DNA from: Entamoeba invadens IP1
Lineage: Eukaryota > Evosea > Mastigamoebida > Endamoebidae
Length of the DNA: 58,302 bases
Direction: 5' to 3'
Assembly: GCF_000330505.1 (NCBI RefSeq)
Contig: NW_004443763.1
Span: 22,435-80,736 of the forward strand
The first letter of the stretch is position 1, and each line of letters opens with the position of its first letter. Position numbers and translations under genes: made by a program. Below the pieces are notes generated by a model, which saw only the letters and a list, made by a program, of their open reading frames with translations, ran no database searches and was not told where the DNA came from. Below are positions 43,407-53,200 of this stretch, one piece after another.

Positions 43407-45010
43407 GCAAAATATAGTTCAAATTCAATTATTAGTCACATTAAACATCATTCAATCATTTTAATTTAAAATATCATTTTTGAACTATTAATTGTAGTTA
43501 ACAAAACAACATAAACCAATTAGTTTTAGTTAACTGTAAATATTATTTAAACATAATATATAAATAAAATAAAAAAGAGAGTTATTTATTTTTAAATTTG
43601 TATTAATATCTTTTAATTAATCAAGTTTAAACTTTTTTAATTCAAAAAAATATATTATTTGATTGTTGTTGATAAAATTAAATCGGTTTAACAATATTAT
43701 TTGTATAAAATAGTTATTTTATTGGAATGAAATGGTTTAATATTTATTTATTAATATAACTCTGGTTATAAATTAAATATTATTGATGTAATTAAATTTA
43801 AATGATTACCTTTATAATAGTGTTTTTGAATATATCAACTTAATTGAATTTTAAGAGTAGCATTAATGTTTATGAATTCTAAAATTATTAATTTGTCATT
43901 ATAATATTTTTGATTTAAAAACAACAATAACTGCACAATTGATTAGGTTTGAAAATTATATTTAGTAATTTCTAAAAGTAAAAAACAATAAAAATATCAT
44001 ATTTCATATTTAATGATAATAATCGGTATATTATTAGATAAATTATTATTATTTTCAAAAAAACCACACTTTTTTTAAAACCCTCAAGACTGAACAGTAA
44101 AAACTTGGATGGGTACTTTTAAAGAAGATTTTTTGTATTATAAAATGTGATTACGAGAATTATGTCTCAAAGTATTAAATAAATCAATGCGGTGATTATT
44201 TTTAAATCGACAGTACTTATGTTTATTTTTTGAAAATAATATTGTTACTATGTTGATTATTAATAAAGATATCAATACCAAATTAAAACTTCTTATTTTT
44301 TTAAAATATTAAATTATAAAAATAATTCAACAACAAATCTTTTATTTATTTTATTTAAAATTATATAAACAATTTGACTTTTTCATACTTTAATAATTGT
44401 AAATAAATTGTTTTCCATTTATTCAAACCAAAACATAAAAAATCAAAACTATCTTTTAATGCCACAAAATTATAGTTGTTAGGTAAGTACTCGTAGTTTT
44501 ATTGTGTATCACTTTGTGAAATTTGATATATTAATTAAAATACTATATTATTTATATTTCAACAACTACGAGCCATATATTCTAAAAATCAATAAATTTG
44601 AATTTAATAATTCACAAATATACACACTTCAATTTCAAACAAAAATAAGAACAAAATTACACTTTGTGTGTTTATTTATAATTTTAATTAAAATGAATAA
44701 TAAAATAGATTAATCACAAAAATGTAATGAAAAAACACATAAATGACCGAACACAAAATACATATAATTCTATATTATTGCTTCAGAGAAAAATGTTATG
44801 TTATACACAAAATTACGAACGATACATGTGTATTAACAAATTAATAATTACAAACTATATATTCGATAGAATTAAATAAACAATAACAACTTTTTCAATA
44901 CACCTATTTTATATTTATTTGGACATTGATGGGCAAATAAATATCATAAAAAAATCATAAAAACAAAACTCGGGTTGAGTCTTTTTCCATTTTATTTTTT
45001 GTCATTAAAA
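43407..45010. other. AT-rich sequence, no gene seen
   Basis: Strongly A+T-rich. A 70-codon frame at 44504-44713 lacks an ATG near its start and looks like chance. Confidence 0.5.
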
Positions 45011-45020
45011 TTGATTTAAA
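45011..45020 (+). promoter_or_regulatory. TATA-like element of the protease gene
   Basis: TGATTTAAAC about 29-38 bases before the ATG at 45049, similar to the GTATTTAAA(G/C) element and at the right distance. Confidence 0.4.
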
Positions 45021-45048
45021 CAACTCATTACCACACTTGAACAATCAA

Positions 45049-46512
45049 ATGCAATCGATGAGTTATATTCTGATTATTAACATCATTCAACTTACGTTTG
45101 CTGCATCTCCTTCTGATCAATTCAATTTGTTTACACAGAAGTATTCTAAAGTCTATCAAACTCCATCAGAACGATTATATCGGTACAACATTTTCCTTTC
45201 GAATTTGAGAGAAATTGACTTCTTGAATTTTAAAGACAAATTAGCCCAATATTCCATAAATAGATATTCCGATATGCTTGCGTCTGAATTGCCGTTACCA
45301 GAAAATATCGAACCAGAAATTGGCGATGCTAACAACAAAGGAGATATCAATACAAACACCAAAAGAGTCACAAGAAAGCCATCAGACACCCCAGTCGATT
45401 ATTCTCATTATCACGACATCGAAGTCCCAGAAGGTGACAGACTTCCTCGGAATCACTCATACTGTGGGTCGTATGTTAACTACAACACAGAAAGACCAAA
45501 AATCGACTTGTGTGGGGAGACCTTTGACCAGCGTGGTTGTGGGTGTTGTTATGCTTCTGCGGGTGTGAATTTGGCTCAGATATTGCTTGCCAATTTGACG
45601 TACTATAGCAGCAACAAGACACTCTCTCGTATTCAAAGGTATAACCTCTCCGTCCAAAGATTTCTGGATTTGACAGACTCCACAAGAGTCTGGGACAGCG
45701 CAATGGTGACGTACAAGTGCTGTGGAGGGTTTCTTGGTAATGCAGTCGAAGCCACACGATATTTTGTCGAAGTTAAAGAGTACCCATACACTGACTACTC
45801 CTATCAAAGTGACAACAGTACTTGTCAAGCCAGTGGCGTTGAAAGTCATCAAGCAGAGTACATCTTTCGAACAGAAAAATTCAGAAGTTTCGACTTTAAT
45901 ACAACGAACTTTGAGAGAGTCAAATTACTTAAGAAGGTTTTACACCATTATGGGCCGTTCGTGGTGTCGTTGTACACAGATAATCGATTCAAAAAGTACA
46001 AGAAAGGAATATTTAGAATGACATACGACGACAATTGCGTGTCAAATAAAGTCAATCACGTTATCGTGTTAGTTGGATATGGCGTGGAAAATGGAGAGGA
46101 GTACTTTATAGCACGAAACAGTTGGGGAAGTGATTGGGGCGAGAATGGGTATATCAGAATATCAACTAGAAATATTTGCGCGATCGGCAAATTCAAAACT
46201 ATGAAGAAAATCACTGCAAATTCACTTCTATTTGGATCAAATTGTAAATTTGACAATCAATGCGAAAAGTGTAACGAAAATACTTTGAAATGTGAGAAGT
46301 GTAAAGATGGAATAAAAATGGATACAAACTCGGGAATGTGCATGAAAGTGTACGACCAAAGTGATAATCGAATATATAATGATGCGGAAGCAGATGCTAT
46401 GATATTAAATTTAACAGAAGTGTCTTATGATTTGCTTGATTATGGTGAGGAAGATAAGAGCGTCGAAAGGATCATTGTGATTTTGTCTATTTTAGCATTA
46501 TTATTGTTGTAA
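45049..46512 (+). CDS. Membrane-anchored papain-family cysteine protease, 487 aa
   Basis: Clan CA, family C1 protease. Residues 1-20 form a signal peptide (YILIINIIQLTFAAS). An I29-type propeptide follows (FNLFTQKYSKVYQTPSERLY with the later ERFNIN-like pattern), then an unusually long linker and the catalytic domain. The oxyanion Gln is at about 161, the nucleophile Cys at 167 in CGCCYA, His at 337 in VNHVIVLVGYG and Asn at 357 in RNSWGSDWGENGY, so all catalytic residues are present. The usual CGSCWA is changed to CGCCYA. After the protease domain come CXXC pairs (CEKCNENTLKCEKC) and a C-terminal hydrophobic tail (IIVILSILALLLL) ending at the stop, like the anchored CP-B group of Entamoeba. 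It probably acts at the cell surface or in lysosome-like vesicles. The ATG at 45049 is preferred over the TTG-initiated extension; 45058 is possible. Confidence 0.93.
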   Translation: MQSMSYILIINIIQLTFAASPSDQFNLFTQKYSKVYQTPSERLYRYNIFLSNLREIDFLNFKDKLAQYSINRYSDMLASELPLPENIEPEIGDANNKGDINTNTKRVTRKPSDTPVDYSHYHDIEVPEGDRLPRNHSYCGSYVNYNTERPKIDLCGETFDQRGCGCCYASAGVNLAQILLANLTYYSSNKTLSRIQRYNLSVQRFLDLTDSTRVWDSAMVTYKCCGGFLGNAVEATRYFVEVKEYPYTDYSYQSDNSTCQASGVESHQAEYIFRTEKFRSFDFNTTNFERVKLLKKVLHHYGPFVVSLYTDNRFKKYKKGIFRMTYDDNCVSNKVNHVIVLVGYGVENGEEYFIARNSWGSDWGENGYIRISTRNICAIGKFKTMKKITANSLLFGSNCKFDNQCEKCNENTLKCEKCKDGIKMDTNSGMCMKVYDQSDNRIYNDAEADAMILNLTEVSYDLLDYGEEDKSVERIIVILSILALLLL

Positions 46513-47268
46513 ATGATTGTTTTGTATTATTGTTTTTTATAAATATATCATTTGTGTAATATTTTTTAACAATGAATTAAATTTAAAATGTCACAACAAA
46601 TGAAAGTAAGTGTAATGTTAAATTTTAAAAAAACAATTAAATTCATTTTAAAACATATTTTTGGTTTTGACATTATATATAACAATGGGACCAAATAATA
46701 TTTATTGTTTATTTAATTCTTTGATAGTATGATTAATTGTATATGTAATAACACAAAAAATAAACAGTTTTTATTTATTAGAACACTTAAAATAATATAA
46801 TCTACTGTTATATTGTTTTTTAAATAGAGGTTTTGTATTTATAATTTGAAAATATGTGAACAGATAAAATATTTTTATGATTATTGTTGTGGTTTAATAG
46901 AATTTATACCTTATGCTAGTTACAAATCAATAATTTTTAAGTTTATTTATTCGCCATTTTTATTTTCTTCTTAAATAAATTTATTCAGTCAGTTTTTAAA
47001 TATATATGGTATCTTTTCTATTTAATTAATCGGATATTTTGGAAAGCCATCCTTAAGTTTATCACGTTGTTTGAAGTTTTTCTTATATTTTATTTGATGC
47101 TTGTTGTTTACATAATATAAAGTTTTAATTCACCACCACACAATTTTAAAAGACTAACTCTATTTTTAACTGTAACACGTGGCAGTTTCATCATTAAATC
47201 AACAAAATTGTTTTGAATTTGTTATTTTAAATTTATTGTATTTTTATTAAACCGAATAATAACATCAT
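46513..47268. other. AT-rich convergent intergenic region
   Basis: Lies between the 3' ends of the protease (+) and giant kinase (-) genes. No gene was seen. Confidence 0.5.
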
Positions 47269-50200
47269 TTAATTCAAAGAGTCGTGTATCTTTTGGAGCT
47301 CTTGGACTATTTCTTTAATATCAAGTCGATCGACTGGGTTTTGTTTCCACGATTGTTCAATTAAATTCTTTATCTCTTCGTTATCGATGAATATTTCTGG
47401 ACGTTTTCCTTCTGTCACACACTGAGAAATGCTCCACGGAAATTTGTATTTTTCAATTGGATATGGGTCTTTCCAACTGATTCCCTCCAACATTCCAATG
47501 GCAAATGAATACACATCGGCTGGAAATGTGTACTTTTCTTGGTTCATTACTTCAGGCGCCATATACACTGGTGTTCCAATACCTTTAGTGAATGTCATGT
47601 TACTCAATAGACTGTTGATGTTCCTCGACGCTCCAAAGTCAGTCAATTTACCATTTACGGCGTCTTCTTTATTTAAGGACACAACGAGAGTGTTATCTGG
47701 TTTGACATCTCTATGTAATATACCGTTGTTGTGCAAATATTCCAACCCTTTTGCAGAATCCAATGTGATCTTCACTCGCATTTTAAAGTCAATTGGGTCG
47801 TTCCTTCTCTTTTTGATCAAGTCAAGGAAGCTTCCAAATTTAGCAAATTCAGTGACCATACACACCTTGTTGGGGATGAAGACAGCACCATAGAAGTGGA
47901 CGACATACTCACTTCTAAATTTGTCCAACATTGCGACTTCCTTCTCAAACTCTTCCATGCTATCTTCACTCATCTGTTTCATTTCTTTGATGGCAACAAC
48001 ATTCGTTCGAAAGGTGCCTTTGTAAACTATACCAAATCCACCCTCACCCAATTTATTTTCTTTGTGTAATTCGTCTGGGTCAAGTGCAGTTGACGCTTCA
48101 GACTCAAAGGAACATGGTATCTTGATTTCAGTCGATTCCCCCTTTCGCATATCTAAAACAGTCAATATCACATCGAAATCTGCCACACATGTACATCGTG
48201 GAGTGACAGAAACAGTAAATTCAACAGCTCGTCCTTTTTTGATTGTCACTAATAGTGGTTTGACGTCGACTTCGTACTTTCCTTCATAATCTCTTGTTGT
48301 AAACTGGAACTTCAATTTTCTCTTCTTTTCGTTCCCAATCAAAAAGACCAAAGATGTCGGCTTTTTGACTGGGATCTCAGACTCATAATACAGTTTACTT
48401 GTAGACGAAATCACCGAAGAGTCTTCATCACCAAGTCTGAAGAATGTGATGTTGTGGCTCTTTGCGTCTGAGATCAAAGTTTCATTTACCAACTCTTTTC
48501 TCTTATTCTCAAGCTTCTTGTTACGGATATAAAACCCAATGAGTGCCAAAGTAACAACGACGAGAACAATGAATATCACAACAAAAACTATTGGAAGAAC
48601 AACTGCAACAATGTTTGTAACTGGAATACATTCATCTCCATTTTCGCTCACTGTATGACTCCCAGAACACTTTGAACACTTTCTTGTTGAAGAGTTATAT
48701 GACGCACAATTCTCTATGTTAGACCACAAGATGCACTGTTCTGTGTTAACTTGTAATACATAATTATCAACACATTTTTGACAAACGTTTGCTCTTCCAC
48801 ACAGTTCACACATGTCTCCACATTTTGTGCACTTGTTGTATTCATTCGTGTAATATCCATTTTGACAAAGCAAACATCCCACTTCGCTTTGAGTAATACA
48901 ATTAGTGAGAGTAGTGCTCGCAGAACACACCTTTTCATCAGCCGTTGAGAACTCAACGTCTTCATAATACCCACCATTGGTGTTGCATTGAACGCATTGC
49001 GAAGAACTATTTGCACATGTCATACATTTGTCTGCACATTTGATACAGTCGGCATTTTTAACAACAAAGCCATCTTTACAGACTGCACACTTTTCACCAC
49101 TTGGAAGGAACGTCTTGCACTTTTTGGCAAGTTCTCCAACCGGGACACAATAACCATTTGAGTCGTTGTAATACCCAAACTTACATGAGATACAACTTGT
49201 CGCGCTTGTAGAACACTGTTTGCATTTTTGATCACATAGAGAACACTTTTTGCCATCAACAAAGTACCCTTCATAACACTTGGTACAACCCGTTTCTCCA
49301 TTTTCAAGACAATACCTACTCGACTCGGAAATTGAACATTGTTCATCTCCGTTCTCGTCTTTGACCAACGAAATGGAATTCTTACATTGCAAGCAATTAT
49401 ACCGAGATGAGTGAATACACTCGTTTTTATCAATTGCAACACACCTTTTATATTCGTTCAGTGTGTATTCGGTATTACAGACAATACACTGCGACGTATA
49501 CGAATCAACCTCGCTACAAAATTCTTCTGATTTTTCAACACATTTTGTGTCCAATAAAACATACTCTTCTTTGCATCTTGTACATATCAATTCGGTGGTA
49601 TTTGTGATTGTATAAGAAGTACAGTTGCTCTCTGAGAGTGGGTGGCATTTCCCATCTTTCAGGTAATATCCACTTAAACATAACGAACACCCACCAACCG
49701 TCTTTTTAGCACAATGTTCTATTTCAATACACTCTTCGTTTTCCATAGAGTACCCATTGTAACAGGTAAGACACTTGCCAGTAGAATCGCATTTTTCACA
49801 ATTTGGTGAACATGGTTGGCATTTTGGAGGAGAGTCTTGTGTTAAGTAATAGCTTGGTTTACACGATACACACCTGCCCATTGTATATACATCACAATCA
49901 GTTTCTTCACTTTTTGGCATTGGAGAAATGATATCATTCAAAAACATTGTGTTATAGGTATTAAACAATAATTTTTGCGGTTTAAGAATTTCATTGTAAT
50001 CAAAACATTCAAATGTGTCATTTTTCTCTAAAGTGAATGAACAATATTTGCTTCTTTCATTTACATCACAAATCCCTTTTTGATTAATCGAATTCAGGCA
50101 CTCGACACACCCAAACCCAACCGAATACTTCTGGCAAAATTCATGATTGTTGTAGAGATACTCATTGTTAAACCTTGTTGTAAATGCAAACGTGTTTGAG

Positions 50201-53200
50201 TACAAACAATTCGTAGAGTTGGCACATGTTGAACATCCTTCTTTACAATGAATAATATATCCATTCGAGTCAACTAAATTGGTTGTTTTGACACATTTCT
50301 TGTGTTCCAAAGATTCAAAACCATAGCCAGTTTTACACAACAAACACTCTAATCGTTTATTATCTCCAAGTGCCGTGAAATTGCATTGGTAACAACTATA
50401 AATAGCAGAGGAACAATTCGCAGCTTCGGTTGGACTTTTCTTGTATTCGTAAATCTTGATTTTTACACAAGAAGTACCTTCGACATTTTCAATTTCATCT
50501 TCTAAACAATTGAGTGCACTTTTTGTCAAAATCGCATTTTTGATTTCATTCTCAACACACTTCCCATCCACTAAATTATATTGTCCAAGTTCACATAATG
50601 TGCACTGTCCACTCTGTGAATCACATTCTGCACAATGTGGATGCTTATCCCAACAGTACACACATCTCCCACCATCAGGCACATAAGGCACATCACACTT
50701 GTTACACAATGATGAAGAAGAACATTTAGTGCAATGTGAAATGCCACAGTTTAATGAACACTCATTTATCCCACTATTATTAAACAAATTGAGTCCATCT
50801 TGACATTTGGTGCAACTTATACCATTATCACATTCAACACAACCAAATATGGAATTGCATCCAACACAGCGATTCTTTTTAATAAAATACCCCTTTTCAC
50901 ATGTCAACAATTGCAATTGGTCACACAACACCGAATTTGCAAATGAGTCTTTGCACTTCACACATTTTCCATTTTCTAAGAAAAACGTCTCATTACATTT
51001 TGTGCAAGATTTCTTTGTTGCTGTACATTCGAGACATCCATCAATTTCGTTGCATTTATGACACTCATCATTGTCCAAATAGTGTCCATAAATGCACTGT
51101 CTGCACTCCCCATACAACGTACACAACACACACTTTGGTATTGAAGTGCACTTTTCACAAGTTTTTGGTGTTTTAAAATATGCATTTTGGGAACACAAAA
51201 TGCATTTCATTGGAATTTTGTTGTCACAGTTCTGGCAATTTGGAATATCATCACATGGAATACACGCAGAATAGTCTGCGCTTTGTGTGTAATTTGTCAA
51301 ACACTCAACACATCCTATGGCATCACATTTCTTACAATTTGAGATATCACATTTTGCACACATAAAGTCGGAGTTCAAATAATGCAAATCGTCACATTTA
51401 GTGCACTGATTTGAAAGACTTTCCACGCAACCTTCCACAACATCCCCACATGGCGCACATTCCCCAGATGATACCAAGAAATTTCTTTCGCATTTGACAC
51501 AGCTCTCACCAATACCACTTACGCAATGCGATATTTCTTTGCATGTGTAATTGGACAACTTATACCCATCAAGGCACTTTGTGCACTTTCGTGAAGATAT
51601 ATCATTTTCAAGATAGTTGACACATTGATCACACCCACTAATTTCAGAACAAATCTTACAAACAGCTTCCGGGAAATACCCAATTGAACAAACATCACAG
51701 TAAACTTCTTTGTAATTTGAGTAATTCAAAAGTCCGCATTTTATGCAATTTGTAAGTATTTCATCACATTTGAGACACTGTAGGTCTTTTAAGTAATATT
51801 CGTCCAAACACAAAACACAATTCGAATCAGATACTTCTTTGCAATGAAACTCCTCTTTTGTGAAATAATTTCCTTTGAAGTTGATAAGTTCTTCTGTTGT
51901 ATTTTGTTGTGTTTTGACACACCTTTTACCTATCAAAACATAATCCGATTCACATGCTACACAGGCACTTGTCTTGGGTTCAATGGAAATACAATTTTCA
52001 TCAATTTGGCAAATACCCTCAATCAAAACTTCGTTGGGAGATAAACAGTTGAAACAAAGTCCGTTCGTTTTGTTCGAGCACCCATTGCTTCCACACGTTT
52101 CACAAGTCACACATTCGAAATCTTCTATCCAAAATCCCGGTTTGCACTTCTCACACTTTTTGTTTCGGTTTTCATCAATAAAGCATGAAATACATTTGTC
52201 ATTATCGGGTTTACACACAGAACACAACCCACTTTCGTCAATGTATTTATTGCTTTCACACGTTATACACAATGTTGAATTGCATGTTGTGCAACCACGC
52301 GTTGAACAGTCTGTACATCTTCCAAAGGCTTCTGTCATTTTTTCTGACGTGGTATTAACGAGATAATACCCCTCCACGCACGACACACATTTTGTTTGAG
52401 ATAAACAATCAGTGCAAGTTGCACTGCACTTTTTACAACTTTTACCATCTTTGTAATATCCTTTCATGTTACACAACGAACACGTCTTGTCATCTTCCTT
52501 ATAATAATATCCATCAAAACATTTGGAACATGTTGATTCGGAGTGGCAAACATCACAATTTGATTCACAACCATTACATTTGTAATTCGACAAATAAAAG
52601 TGGTCCATACATTCCAAACACCTTGTCTCATCACACTTTGAACAATTGTCATAAATATCACCACAGCTAAGGCATTTCCCATCACGTAAAAAGAGTCCAG
52701 TTTTGCATTTATAACAATCCGTTTCATCACACACTTCACAATTTGGATGTTTTGTTTCACATGTTGAACAGAGACCATTGTCCAAATAAAAACCATTTTG
52801 ACAAGAATAGCATGTTGTTGCGTTGCATCTTTCACATGAAGCAAATTTAGAAGAGCATAATTTACAAATTCCATTTTCTATAAACGAGTTTTTATCACAG
52901 ACAGAACACTTTGATACGTCACAAGATATGCAACTATCAAATTTGGAATTACATGGTTTACAAACATTACTTTCGAGATAAAACCCATTCTCACATTCAA
53001 GACAGCTTGATCCATCGCAAAGAATGCAGTTTGTGTACTTCGATTTGCATTCTTTGCAAACAGTCTGGTCGACAAAAAACCCGTTTAAGCATGCATTACA
53101 CTGTAATGAAGTACATGTTATACAGTTGTGAAACGTTTCATTGCATTTAACACACCCATTTCCGTTTAAGTAATACATATTTTTACAAAGTGAACATTTG

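Noticed and set aside
45156..46256. Several overlapping ORFs within the protease gene in other frames and on the opposite strand
   Set aside because: They are shadows of the strongly supported cysteine protease frame and show no family features.
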